The notes: generated by a model from the sequence alone, not told the origin. 64,000 bases of DNA from Laspinema sp. D2d (GCF_025370755.1 NZ_JAMXFC010000014.1:91154-155153); one strand, 5' to 3'. Counted from the first letter of the stretch, positions 40,715-50,362 are shown. Numbers and translations are program-made.

Positions 40715-43330
40715 CTAGGTCCCCCCCTTAGACATCCAGTAAACGCCTAAAAGTACCGCTACTCCCGCCACAATCGTTGACCAGATCGGATGAGCACTGG
40801 CGTGAGTTTTCCCATCAGCAGTGGTGAATCGGTCCAAATCAATCCAGGGAGTCGCACCCCGACGAAACCAGCCCACTGCGGAAATAGCCTGTCCCACCAA
40901 ATCGCTAGGACGCTTAGACAAGAGCCAGAGATACCCGAAAACCCCTAGCATGGAGGCGGCGTGCAACTTCACCAATCCCGTTGGGGAGTGCAAAATTAAA
41001 TCCTGCGCCAGCCAATTGCTGATTCCGCGCCGTCCCAGGAGTTGTCCCTCCAAACCAATCGGCAAACTATCCAGGGGAATGGCATCGGGATCCCTGAGGA
41101 GGTCCGGCAAGGTGGGGTTTTTGTGGATATTTTTAGGAGTAATGTCTGGGAAAAAGGAATTGATCCGCAGAACAATCCCTAAACTTACTCCTATTAATAA
41201 AGAACCTTGAAGAATTGAGCGATCGCCCCATACCCAATCCAAAGCCCCAAACCCTAGGTTCACGGCAACTGCGCCCAATGCCCAGAGCATTAACCCGGCG
41301 AGTAACCCTAGCGGAAGCCCAAAATAGGGTGCGCCTTGTAATAAGAGGCGTTTGAGTATGCTACGGGGAGGGTTCGCCGGGGCGACTGCGCTATCTTGGG
41401 CAAAATCTAACTCCGCATCCAGCTTCCAAAACCGCGCATAGAAATCCAAGAGGGTGAGGCGATCGCCCAAAGGGGGATGAGATTGGGGGACCGTCAACCA
41501 TTTTTTGTAGGCATTGTGGCGGTCCCATTGCAGGAGATTTTCCCAAGAATCGTAGCCCGAACAACTGCCCAAGGTCATCCCTTGGATATAGCCGATGGGG
41601 GAGAGTAAATCGAATCCTTCCAGAACAAAACTGGTGTGACCCTGTTTCTCCACATCTTGGGCAATCCCGACTGCCATTTTCAGTAAAGCGCGAGTTAGAG
41701 CATTGGGATTGCCGGTTAAAGAGGTAGAGGCGCGATCGCTGTAATAAAATCGCAAGCGGGACAGGAATAAAACCGGCCAACGCAGGACCCAGTACAATCC
41801 GTAGGCGATCGCGGAAATTACCCCTGCCGTCCCTAACATCACCTTGCCAAACCACTCCTGAGAGTCCAACCACTTATCCCCATCCCGGGACACCTGGCAA
41901 TAGATTACATAAGGAAGTTGAGAGAGTAACACGGTTAAAGACATCAGGGGAAAATCCCAATTTTCTAAATGTCCTAACTCACCGGCATAAATGGCGGCAA
42001 TTTCATCGTCCTCTAATTGCTCTAATAACCCTTGACTGACCACAATTCGGGCAAACCGAGGGGCAAAACCATAGGTCATTGCGATCGGTGCATCGGTGGG
42101 CAGGACTCCTAAAGACAGGGCCGGTTGCTTCCGTTCCAAACTAAAGCGGGATAGCAATTTACGCGCTTCTGGACTGTAGTTACCCAGTTTTAGTGGGGGG
42201 AGTTTTTCCATGCCATAAGCAAAACGCAGCAGTAAATCCAGCAACCAGGGTGAGGCAACCAACAACAGGATCAGGATGCCCAACAAGGGCCAAGTTTGGT
42301 CTTGATAAAAACTTTGAATGGGCCCTAAGAGGGGAAGTCGATAGAACAGGTCATTAGCAGTTGCCATCGCCGAATGCATGAAAATTCGCAGCAACCAAAA
42401 CAGGGCGATCGCACTGCCAATTTGAGCAAAGAATAGATAGGTGGGTTTGACGGGTTTGAGTTTTCGCCAGTTTTGCGCCCGTCCCGCCTGACGCCATTCC
42501 CGAGGGTGTTGCGTTGGAATTGGGGATTCCGCCGGAGTTGAGGCGGACTGGACCTCCTCTGGAGCCATGACCGGGGCTGCTGGAGCCTGGGGGGTTGAGG
42601 GGGTTAAATAATCGACCCCCTCGGTATCCGGTTCTAAGGGGAGGACTTGAGGGGAATCCCGCCGGGGAACCGTCGGAGGCAGTGGGGGTGCGGGTAGGGA
42701 TGAGCTTGGAGTTAAGGGACTGACTTTGGATCGAGGAGTGGCCCCGCTCAGGGGTTTGGGGGGCAGAGGTGGCGGCAGGGGGGGTGAGTTCCTCGGGGAC
42801 CGGGGTTCAGGTTTACCTGGTGCTGGTTCTAGGGGGACAAATCCCGTAGCCTTTCCCGGGGATAGGGGGGAAATGATGCTTTTGGAGTTGGGGCTTTTGA
42901 GGGGGGAAGTTTGAGCCGGTCCTGAAGAGGAGGATGGGTCTAAGGGCACAAATCCGGTGGGATCTCCTCCGAGGGGGGTGGGGGAATTTCCGGGACGATT
43001 GACTGTTTTCGGGGTTTGGGGTTGGGCCCCGGGTGAGGGGGGAGACGATCGCCGTTGGGGAGAAGATTGATTAAACTGAGCTAGGGTCCTGACCGCCCAA
43101 TCTTTGACCTTGGGACTGTCTGATTCGGTCAAGGTTTGACATAAGGCGATCGCCTTAGACGGGGCACGGTTCCCTTTGTAGGCCATTACCAACCCCATTG
43201 TAGCCCGATTAACCGTGGGTTGATGGAGTTCTTCGGCGCACACCTTTTCTAAAATGGCGATCGCCAATTCATAATCCTTTTTTTTGAGTGCCGCCAACCC
43301 TGTTTGGAGATCCGAGTGTTCCATAGCCAT
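40715..43330 (-). CDS. M48-family (HtpX-like) protein with lost zinc site
   Basis: A membrane protein of about 871 residues. The first ~85 residues look like TPR-type helices (AIAILEKVCAEE, ALCQTLTES). A proline-rich disordered segment of about 170 residues follows, then membrane segments and an M48 peptidase-like domain. The usual HExxH reads GELGH in IYAGELGHLENWD, so the first zinc ligand is glycine. The third ligand glutamate in the usual SREYxAD segment is phenylalanine (LRFYYSDR). The protein therefore should not be an active zinc protease. More membrane segments follow. The ATG at 43330 is chosen over a slightly longer start at 43366. Role unknown; a membrane scaffold or quality-control factor is a guess. 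Confidence 0.82.
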   Translation of the reverse strand: MAMEHSDLQTGLAALKKKDYELAIAILEKVCAEELHQPTVNRATMGLVMAYKGNRAPSKAIALCQTLTESDSPKVKDWAVRTLAQFNQSSPQRRSSPPSPGAQPQTPKTVNRPGNSPTPLGGDPTGFVPLDPSSSSGPAQTSPLKSPNSKSIISPLSPGKATGFVPLEPAPGKPEPRSPRNSPPLPPPLPPKPLSGATPRSKVSPLTPSSSLPAPPLPPTVPRRDSPQVLPLEPDTEGVDYLTPSTPQAPAAPVMAPEEVQSASTPAESPIPTQHPREWRQAGRAQNWRKLKPVKPTYLFFAQIGSAIALFWLLRIFMHSAMATANDLFYRLPLLGPIQSFYQDQTWPLLGILILLLVASPWLLDLLLRFAYGMEKLPPLKLGNYSPEARKLLSRFSLERKQPALSLGVLPTDAPIAMTYGFAPRFARIVVSQGLLEQLEDDEIAAIYAGELGHLENWDFPLMSLTVLLSQLPYVIYCQVSRDGDKWLDSQEWFGKVMLGTAGVISAIAYGLYWVLRWPVLFLSRLRFYYSDRASTSLTGNPNALTRALLKMAVGIAQDVEKQGHTSFVLEGFDLLSPIGYIQGMTLGSCSGYDSWENLLQWDRHNAYKKWLTVPQSHPPLGDRLTLLDFYARFWKLDAELDFAQDSAVAPANPPRSILKRLLLQGAPYFGLPLGLLAGLMLWALGAVAVNLGFGALDWVWGDRSILQGSLLIGVSLGIVLRINSFFPDITPKNIHKNPTLPDLLRDPDAIPLDSLPIGLEGQLLGRRGISNWLAQDLILHSPTGLVKLHAASMLGVFGYLWLLSKRPSDLVGQAISAVGWFRRGATPWIDLDRFTTADGKTHASAHPIWSTIVAGVAVLLGVYWMSKGGT

Positions 43331-43745
43331 CGATTCGCAATTGGTAGATGAACCAATGAGGTTCAACGAGAACTAGACAGTCAGAATCGAGAAGGTGGGA
43401 AATTGTTCAGTCTCGATTCTTAAATGCTCTATCGCTAGTTTAAATCATTCGCACCCCGAATCTATGGGCTGTGGCACTAGGTCCCGGGGTCCGAGAGTTT
43501 TTGGCATCAGAAAGTTTTCCCCAGGTAGATTTGAAGTCGGATCGGGTATGTTGTTCGGTTTGTCAACTGTCTTGAGGGGTGTGGACATCATCAATAGAAT
43601 AGGGGGAAGATTCCCCCTGTGGAATCAATCGGGCTGTCGCAAAATTAAGATAGATTAAAAGGCAAACTCATCGGGGATGGGTGGCGATCGCATCACATAT
43701 CCAGCGATTTTTCACAGAAGTTTAATCATCAAAGGAGTTTAAGTC
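43331..43745. other. Intergenic region before DUF4870 genes
   Basis: Divergent control region. A ribosome site AAAGGAG sits just before the first DUF4870 gene. No other feature found. Confidence 0.5.
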
Positions 43746-44090
43746 ATGTACGATGCAGACAAACGGAAGCTTTTATCTCTGCTGTCTCATGCGGCAATTT
43801 TTTTCAGCACAACCTTGGTGTCTATTGGTATCCCTCTGGCGATTTTATTTGTATCCGATGACCCGATCGTGAAAGATAATGCCAAAGAATCTATCAATTT
43901 TCATCTGAATGTCTGGGCTTGGGGTTCGGTTATTCTGGCCCTCAGTTTTCTGACTTTTGGCTTGTTGGGATTTATTTTAGCCCCAGCCGGGTTTATTCTC
44001 CATTGGGGATTGACGGCGTTTGCGTTGCTGAAGGTGTTCGGAAATCCGGACCGTCCTTTCGAGTATCCTTTTATTTTCCGAGTGTTATAA
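43746..44090 (+). CDS. DUF4870-type small membrane protein, copy 1
   Basis: A 114-residue protein with about three membrane segments (residues 14-32, 52-75 and 78-98). It opens MYDADKRKLLSLLSHAAIFF and has the conserved KDNAKESINFHLN between the first two segments, the hallmark of DUF4870 (related to TM2-like small proteins). Function unknown. It starts nine bases after AAAGGAG. A paralogue with the same layout lies 38 bases downstream, so this is a tandem duplication in one transcript. Confidence 0.85.
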   Translation: MYDADKRKLLSLLSHAAIFFSTTLVSIGIPLAILFVSDDPIVKDNAKESINFHLNVWAWGSVILALSFLTFGLLGFILAPAGFILHWGLTAFALLKVFGNPDRPFEYPFIFRVL

Positions 44091-44128
44091 CTTGATCAGA
44101 AGGCGATCGGCAATAGTGGAGGATTTTT

Positions 44129-44464
44129 ATGTACGATTCAGATAAACGGAAGTTATTATCGGTCTTGTCTCACGGAGCGATTTTTTTGAGTGCTACATTT
44201 CTTTCCGTCGGATTGCCGATCGCAATTTTGTTTCTTTCCGAGGATCCGGTCGTTAAAGGGAATGCCCGGGAATCTCTGAATTTTCATCTCAATCTTTATC
44301 TCTATGGCATCATTTTTGGCCTTTTAACTTTTGTACTGATTGGATTTCCCCTGCTTTTGATTTTATTAGCCCTCAGTTGGATTTTGCCTATTGTAGCGAT
44401 TGTTAAGGTTCTCTCAGATCCCACCTTGATATATCGCTATCCGTTCATTTTCCGACTTGTGTAG
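44129..44464 (+). CDS. DUF4870-type small membrane protein, copy 2
   Basis: A 111-residue paralogue of the previous gene, opening MYDSDKRKLLSVLSHGAIFL and carrying KGNARESLNFHLN in the same place. The third segment is more hydrophobic (PLLLILLALSWILPIVAIVKV). A ribosome site GGAGG precedes the ATG. The pair may form a hetero-oligomer, but nothing in the sequence proves it. Confidence 0.85.
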   Translation: MYDSDKRKLLSVLSHGAIFLSATFLSVGLPIAILFLSEDPVVKGNARESLNFHLNLYLYGIIFGLLTFVLIGFPLLLILLALSWILPIVAIVKVLSDPTLIYRYPFIFRLV

Positions 44465-44505
44465 TTGGCCTGAGAGGGCAATCTTATCTCCCCTCATCGT
44501 GAGTT

Positions 44506-44553
44506 AACCCAATCTGTTGCGGCCATTCGTAAACTCCCCCGACAGATTGGGTT
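44506..44553 (+). terminator. Hairpin after DUF4870 pair
   Basis: AACCCAATCTGT and ACAGATTGGGTT are perfect 12-bp arms around a 24-base loop. The T-run after it is weak, so termination is likely but not certain. Confidence 0.6.
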
Positions 44554-44628
44554 TATGTATTAATTCTCCAAAGGCAAGTGAATTATTTTTCGGAAATAGG
44601 GTGAATAAAAGATAATTTATTTTTTATC

Positions 44629-44650
44629 AAAAACCTATTAAAAGGTTTTT
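44629..44650. terminator. Short AT-rich hairpin between convergent genes
   Basis: AAAAACCT and AGGTTTTT around 6 bases; A-run and T-run let it work in both directions, mainly for the bestrophin-like gene on the minus strand. Confidence 0.65.
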
Positions 44651-44660
44651 AAATCAAACT

Positions 44661-45605
44661 TTAATAGTCTTTCGTGACTTGGTTGCGCTCAGGAAAAATC
44701 GACAAATTTTCTGGAATTTTAGTGCGATTTGATGATAAAGAAATTAAATCTTCTATATTGACCAGCATAGCAGCGCAAATTTTATCTAGGGGCAAATCAT
44801 TAGAATCATATCCGAACGGATTTTCGATTTCAATGGCAATTTGTTCTATGCCTAATAACGTAAAGCTAATTAAAGCAGCAACGGGGGCAGTCCATAAATC
44901 TAAGTGGCTGACAATTTGAAACGGCAGCGCCAGACAATAAATGAGTAAAAGCTGTTTCAAATGAATCGCATAAGCCACAGGCATCGGGGTTTTTAAAATC
45001 CGTTCCATTGAACCCAAAATATCCACCATTGTATCTAACAGCTTGATCATGGTGGTGAGTTGATAAATATTAAGTTTATTCAGACGATATTGTTTTTGTA
45101 AGTAATCTCCCAGCCAAAAGGCGATTTCCAAAGGCGGGTGATTCATCTTTTGGAGCTTTTCATACTGTTCTGGAGAGATTAAACCTTGTAATTCGTTATT
45201 GATACGTTCGTTTCTCAAGTGTAATTTGGTAGCAATGGCAAAGGCTACTAATAATCTCAAATGATTCGCTTTTTCTGTAGCATCTTCTGGATTATTTTCG
45301 CTAATTGCTACTAAAATATGCCGAGAAAAGTTGCGAACCGAATTAACAAGGCTTCCCCAGGCTTTTCGGCCTTCCCAAAAGCGGTCATAAGCTGTATTTG
45401 TTCTAAAAACTAACAATAAGCCTAGAACAATCGTGGGGACCAATCCTTCTAAGACGGGCCAAGAAACGGGGTAACCCCAGCGATATAAAATAGAGACAAT
45501 CAAGCCAAATAAACCACTCCATAAAACGAGAGGCAAAATGGCGGGAATCACCGAGCCTTGGACTTGAAAAATCAGATGCAAGCCTTCTATCTTTTTAAGT
45601 TTCAT
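44661..45605 (-). CDS. Bestrophin-family putative anion channel
   Basis: A 314-residue membrane protein of the bestrophin/UPF0187 family. The N-terminal half has two membrane segments (PAILPLVLWSGLFGLIVSIL and TIVLGLLLVFRTNTAYDRFWEGRKAWG, positions about 20-75). The FRTNTAYDRFWEGRK motif is a family hallmark. Two more segments lie near residues 205-255, and GIEQIAIEIENPFG marks the bestrophin C-terminus. Bacterial and chloroplast members are ion channels; thylakoid members pass chloride or bicarbonate. Whether this one sits in thylakoid or plasma membrane cannot be told. The ATG at 45605 is chosen over a TTG at 45644. It follows the kinase gene on the same strand by 73 bases. Confidence 0.87.
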   Translation of the reverse strand: MKLKKIEGLHLIFQVQGSVIPAILPLVLWSGLFGLIVSILYRWGYPVSWPVLEGLVPTIVLGLLLVFRTNTAYDRFWEGRKAWGSLVNSVRNFSRHILVAISENNPEDATEKANHLRLLVAFAIATKLHLRNERINNELQGLISPEQYEKLQKMNHPPLEIAFWLGDYLQKQYRLNKLNIYQLTTMIKLLDTMVDILGSMERILKTPMPVAYAIHLKQLLLIYCLALPFQIVSHLDLWTAPVAALISFTLLGIEQIAIEIENPFGYDSNDLPLDKICAAMLVNIEDLISLSSNRTKIPENLSIFPERNQVTKDY

Positions 45606-45677
45606 AGAGTTTCGCGATCGCAGAAAGGATGAGGAAGACTTCAATTTGTAATCCCAAGACAGCAGTTTCCTTTTCTT

Positions 45678-47810
45678 TTAAGGTTCACTCACCGATGGCA
45701 CGCGCCAAATTTTAATCGTTTCATCCGGAGAACCACTCAACAGTGTTTTACCATCGTGAGTCATCACAATTCCACTGACATAACTAGAATGACCCGTTAG
45801 CTGATAGTGCCGGGTTCCGGTGGCTAAATTCCAAATTTCGATGGTCCCCCCACTACTTGCCAAAAGGTTGCCATCGGGACCGATCGCCACGGATCTCACC
45901 CAACTAGAATCTCCAATAAGCTGATAGCGTCGTTCTCCGGTTTTGAGATTCCAAACGGCAATGGTATTATCGCGACTGCCACTGACTAGGGTGTTACCAT
46001 CAGGACTAATAGCAAGGGAAAGAACCGGATGAGCATGACCTCGCAGGGTTAACAATCTCGCGCCAGTTGATAAATCCCAAATTTTTACAGTATTGTCATT
46101 GGCAGCACTAATCATGCGGCGGCCATCGGGAGTAAAAGCGATCGCATTCACCACCGATCCAGCCTGAATCGTGCGCAGGCGAGTCCCGCTTCTAATATCC
46201 CAAATCTTAATCGTCTTATCATCGGATCCACTCGCTAACCGCTGACCATCGGGAGTAAACGCTAGGGTATTTACAGGACCCCAATGCGCTCCAGGTCCAG
46301 CAATAGTCAGCATTCGGGACCCATTATTCATATTCCATAAGCGAATGGTCTTATCATCGGAACCACTGGCTAGGGTCTGACCATTGGGACTTACAGCTAG
46401 GGTCTTTACCCAGTCTTTATGAGCCGCAATCGTGTGCAACAATTTACCACTGTTGAGATTCCAGATGCGGATCGTCCCAAAACTTCCGCTGGCAAAGGTT
46501 CCCCCTTCCGATTGACTTGCTGCGCCGGGAACCTGACTCATGGCGATGGACTGAACTTGACCCACTTCCCGGATACTTTTTCTTAAAAATAGACTGCTGG
46601 GGATATTCACCAGGAGTCCGACGGGATTGGCGGGAAATAATCCATATCGCCAATAGCCATAAACTTGAGAGGTTGCCAGGAGAACTAATAAGATGGAAAG
46701 CGCAGAAATCCAGGGTTTTTTGCTGCCTTTTTTTAAAAAGTGGTTTTTACCGCTATTTTTCGGAGGGTAAACAGGTTTATATTGCGATCGCAGCTTTCTC
46801 GATTCCGTAGAGACTAATTTCGAGTTTCCATGAGAACCTGTATTGTAATTTCCCCGAGTCCCAGAAGTTCCGATTCCCGTATTACTATCCCCGACTTCAC
46901 CATTAGGCGGCGTCAAGTCAATCTCGGCTAAACATTGCAAGATAGCCTGAGCATTTTGAGGACGCTTTCCAGGAAAAGGAGCCATTAAGTAATCAATCAC
47001 ATCCCCAAAAGACTTGGAAATTTGCGGTGCACTATTGCGCCAAACCAGTTTTCCCGTCCGAGGATTTTCCGAGAAGGCGGTAGGGGGTTTCGCAGTGAGT
47101 AAAAAGACTAAAGTTCGCCCTAACGCATAAAAATCCGATTGCGGCACTGCCTTACCATTAGCTTGTTCCGGTGGCGTATAGCCTGGAGAGACAATGCCGG
47201 TAATGTTTTGACCCTGCCCCACCTTCGCAAAGTAAGTATTCGTAACTTCCCTTGCCGCCCCAAAGTCAATCAATACCACTTGTCCATTCAAGCGAATCAT
47301 GATGTTAAGGGGCTTAATATCTCGATGGAAAAAGTTTTGTTGGTGGACGCGATCGAGAATCTCCACCATTTGTTTTAACCAATCAATCGCCTGACTTTGG
47401 GTGACGGGTCGGTTTCCTCGTTTTTTCATCCAATCCCGCAGATTCAACCCACTGATCTTTTCCATCATCAAACAGTGGATCGGTTCCTCTTCCCCCGGAG
47501 GCGTGATAGAAAAATAAGCATCGGGCTCTACTTTAGGAATTCCCGGATGGTTGATTCGTTTGAGGACATCAGCTTCCTGTTGAAAAAGCTCAACTGCCTT
47601 TTCATGGTTTTGAAGCAATACTTTCAGAACCTTGATGGTGCCTTGGTCATCCACTTCAAAAGTTTTACCAAAGCCTCCACCGCCAAGGGGTTTGATAATC
47701 CGATACCGTCCTTGCAGGAGTATATCACAGCCACAGTGAACGCATTTGACCTCGTTCGCATTGGCTGGGTCATTAGGATGGGGACATTTGGGATTCAGGC
47801 AATAACTCAC
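45678..47810 (-). CDS. Ser/Thr protein kinase with zinc-ribbon and WD40 repeats
   Basis: A 710-residue Hanks-type kinase. It opens with a small zinc ribbon (Cys4, Cys9, Cys23, Cys26). The kinase domain has the glycine loop GGGGFGKTF, Lys63, the HRD motif FHRDIKPLNIMI with Asp164, and the DFG motif IDFGAAR with Asp182, so it should be active. After a basic linker there is one membrane segment at about residues 368-388. The C-terminal ~290 residues form about seven WD40 repeats, each ending near IKIWD or RLWN, which would lie outside the cytoplasm or in the lumen. Start is GTG at 47810. This architecture is common in filamentous cyanobacteria. Substrates are unknown. Confidence 0.92.
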   Translation of the reverse strand: MSYCLNPKCPHPNDPANANEVKCVHCGCDILLQGRYRIIKPLGGGGFGKTFEVDDQGTIKVLKVLLQNHEKAVELFQQEADVLKRINHPGIPKVEPDAYFSITPPGEEEPIHCLMMEKISGLNLRDWMKKRGNRPVTQSQAIDWLKQMVEILDRVHQQNFFHRDIKPLNIMIRLNGQVVLIDFGAAREVTNTYFAKVGQGQNITGIVSPGYTPPEQANGKAVPQSDFYALGRTLVFLLTAKPPTAFSENPRTGKLVWRNSAPQISKSFGDVIDYLMAPFPGKRPQNAQAILQCLAEIDLTPPNGEVGDSNTGIGTSGTRGNYNTGSHGNSKLVSTESRKLRSQYKPVYPPKNSGKNHFLKKGSKKPWISALSILLVLLATSQVYGYWRYGLFPANPVGLLVNIPSSLFLRKSIREVGQVQSIAMSQVPGAASQSEGGTFASGSFGTIRIWNLNSGKLLHTIAAHKDWVKTLAVSPNGQTLASGSDDKTIRLWNMNNGSRMLTIAGPGAHWGPVNTLAFTPDGQRLASGSDDKTIKIWDIRSGTRLRTIQAGSVVNAIAFTPDGRRMISAANDNTVKIWDLSTGARLLTLRGHAHPVLSLAISPDGNTLVSGSRDNTIAVWNLKTGERRYQLIGDSSWVRSVAIGPDGNLLASSGGTIEIWNLATGTRHYQLTGHSSYVSGIVMTHDGKTLLSGSPDETIKIWRVPSVSEP

Positions 47811-48436
47811 AGAAGCTACATTACCCTATATTCTGACTGCACGTCTCAACAACACTATAACTTGCAGTTATCATTCCTAACTGTAGGGTCTTGCCAACTT
47901 ATTGGCAATTTCCTCGGTTACTTGACCCTCTAGCTGCAGTCGTAGCGAAACCCATCAAGGGGGCTTGATTTCTGGACCTGCTGTTCTTTACTGATGGGTT
48001 AACCCGGTTGGCTTGTGGGAAAGGTCATCCGTCGAAGCCAGTTCTGATACCTCCATTAAAGATTAGCAATTATCCGGTATCAAAATGATTCGGTTTCAAT
48101 TTTTATGACACTTGCCGCTTGGGTGGTATGTCCTCTTTTGAATCGTCTGCCGCTTTTTCCCTGGGGGTTAACTACATTTTCTCCGGTGTCTACTCCTGGC
48201 CCCTGTTTTAAGCTTCCCCTAGATGGGTTGCCTTCTGCTTTGGATCCGATTCCTGGCTTTGAGGGGGGCGATCGCCTGTATATGGCCCTGAATTGGGTCT
48301 GTTTCTCCCCCGCGCTAAATTGTAGCTAAATTCTGTCCTGATGTTCAGTTTGCCCAGACTCGTCCCGATTAACAGTTCCCAATTCAATATTTTCTCGCCA
48401 CTTGTTCAGATCTAGGTCGAGTTGTCTGCCTTTCTT
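47811..48436. other. Intergenic region upstream of the kinase gene
   Basis: Only short open frames of unlikely composition; I see no gene, hairpin or repeat worth naming. Confidence 0.45.
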
Positions 48437-48628
48437 TCAAGGGCGATCGCTGCTTTCAAATCGATGTTGATAGCGGATGAAAGCCTCTTCAACTTCAGCT
48501 TCGGTCAAAATCAAATACTGAGCAATATCTGAAAAACTTTTTCCCAGTCCGCACATTTTCCCGACGACATCTTCTATCGTACTTTCCGTAATCTTCCGTA
48601 ATTTCTCAAACTCTTTTTCTTGCCTCAT
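48437..48628 (-). CDS. Small hypothetical protein with HTH-like segment (63 aa)
   Basis: A 63-residue charged protein, mostly helical. The middle KSFSDIAQYLILTEAEVEEAF resembles the helix-turn-helix of short regulator-like proteins (positions 30-50). An AAAGG ribosome site lies about nine bases before the ATG. I do not recognise the family, and the call rests on composition and ribosome site only. Confidence 0.5.
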   Translation of the reverse strand: MRQEKEFEKLRKITESTIEDVVGKMCGLGKSFSDIAQYLILTEAEVEEAFIRYQHRFESSDRP

Positions 48629-50063
48629 TGTTTGTTACCTTTTTATTCAATATTTAACCTATTAATCTTATTTACCTTGTGTCTTCAGACTCTTTAATCG
48701 CTTCATATATTTCATGTAATTACCAGACTTTCCAAAAAAAATATAGACCATACAAATTGCCCAATATTAATTCAATATTCACTTAAAGTTTATGAAATAT
48801 TTTAAATAAACTTTTGCAAATTCATTGTATTATCCAAAAAGGCTTAAATTCAAAATAACCTATTATCCAACAGTAGCTTAGGTTGTATTAGCAAAGCTTT
48901 TTTGAATCGAACCTGACTAAAATTGAGTATTTAATCTTATTGCTTTTTAGTGGCTGTAAATATTTCCCATCAATCGTTAAACGTTTAGTTATATACGTTG
49001 TTCAAGAGGGATAGTTTAGACTAAAATCAATCCAGGTAATTTTTAGTACATAACTTTTCTATGTATTCCAGATAGACTTGTGTTATCAGGAAAAATTTTA
49101 TTTTTGAATTAGTACAGTTTTTATTTTCACAAAGAAATATGGAAATATTTTTTAACTTAAAAACTCAGGCATTTTGCAACTGCAACCCTAGAAAAAATGC
49201 TCAATGTAACTTAACCGCCTCTACTTTTCTAAATTGAAAAGTTTCTATCCAAGGGACGGTATTTAAAACTGCGATCGCAGATGGGTGACGGATGACTTTC
49301 CAACCCTCATTAACCGAAATTAAGACCGATAATCGGGTTTCAATTCATGACTTCCCCTGAAGGGGATTTGTTCTCGGTTCACCTTGAACCCATGAATGGT
49401 GATCCTTACCCCTAACTTGTGGCCCTTAACCCTTAATCGATCAACCGCATTAATCATCTTGGGGAGGACAGGGTTCGGGTATGGGGGGTTCCCTAAATTT
49501 CCTAGAGAGGATAGAAGGGGTCTCTCTAAAGTTTTTAGGGAACAGTCATAGCGTTTCCTATATTTGAACCTCATTGGTTGCTAATTTCTATTAAAATTGT
49601 GATTAAACTCGGGTTTTTCCTGATTGCGGTAACGAGGCCCTAGAACCTCCCAATCCGATGGAGTGACGAGGAAGACCCCCTGGTTCTGTAAGGGTGGGGA
49701 TGCTGGAGAAAGGCGATCGGCTTAGGCCCCACCTGTCTGATTTCTCCTCTACCTAGAGAAAGACCCAAATATCCCCTCCGCCTTGGAACGTCTAAAATTA
49801 GATTTCGTGCATCTATCGATTGGCATAGATATTCCTGAGAATCGGAAAGAAGTGATTTTTTCGACCCGGAGGCCACTGCTCCTCGCCATGCCTGAAAGCT
49901 CTGCTGGCAAAGGTTTTAGAAGGTGCTGCGGACTTGCGATCGCCCCGGAATATCCCCCAGTTGAAGAGACTCCGACTGCTTAAATGGTTAAGTACATTTG
50001 CTCAATTTGGACAAAAATAAAAAAACTTAACATTTCGTAATGATCTTGAGCACAAAGGCAGTG

Positions 50064-50069
50064 TATAAA
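50064..50069 (+). promoter_or_regulatory. Candidate -10 element of cpc operon
   Basis: TATAAA preceded by TG, in an AT-rich stretch. No good -35 is seen. It would give a leader of about 290 bases before cpcB. Confidence 0.35.
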
Positions 50070-50071
50070 GG

Positions 50072-50111
50072 TAACCTGAAGGGGTAGAGAAACGAAAAAA
50101 GTTAACCTGAA
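50072..50111. promoter_or_regulatory. Direct repeat TAACCTGAA, 31-bp spacing
   Basis: TAACCTGAA occurs at 50072-50080 and 50103-50111, exactly 31 bp apart, about three helical turns. It could bind a dimeric regulator just after the candidate promoter. Confidence 0.35.
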
Positions 50112-50188
50112 TATTGATTAAAGACGGTTTTCAAGTTTCTCATACTTCTGCTAATATTTTCTAAGATTTCTCGAAAGCGGGTGACGAA

Positions 50189-50202
50189 GCCCCAGCAGGG
50201 GC
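50189..50202 (+). other. Leader hairpin 1 of cpc transcript
   Basis: GCCCC, AGCA, GGGGC: a perfect 5-bp GC stem with a tetraloop in the cpcB leader. Confidence 0.45.
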
Positions 50203-50283
50203 CAGCCACACACTTCGAGTCCAGCTTTAACAGAAACAAACGAAATTGTTGTAGTGTTGTAGCTGGGGTTAGTCGGAACCTAA

Positions 50284-50299
50284 CAAGCTTTTTAGCTTG
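50284..50299 (+). other. Leader hairpin 2 of cpc transcript
   Basis: CAAGCT and AGCTTG around TTTT, about 65 bases before the cpcB start. There is no T-run after it. Confidence 0.45.
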
Positions 50300-50362
50300 A
50301 GCGGGGTCAACTAAACTTGATTGAAGCCCAAAGCAAGCCAATAAATAAAGGAGATTGAGTAC

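Larger units (their letters stand above)
48629..50362. other. 1.7-kb AT-rich region upstream of cpc operon
   Basis: No gene I can support. The segment 48650-49200 is markedly AT-rich compared with the rest of the window and almost lacks HIP1 sites. The last ~300 bases form the cpc promoter and leader. Frames at 49320-49983 have no ribosome site or family resemblance. Confidence 0.55.

Noticed and set aside
48105..48329. 74-codon plus-strand frame
   Set aside because: Composition (many Pro, Phe, Trp, Leu) and lack of ribosome site suggest chance.
49320..49983. Short frames on both strands upstream of the cpc operon
   Set aside because: They overlap each other, lack ribosome sites and have unlikely composition.
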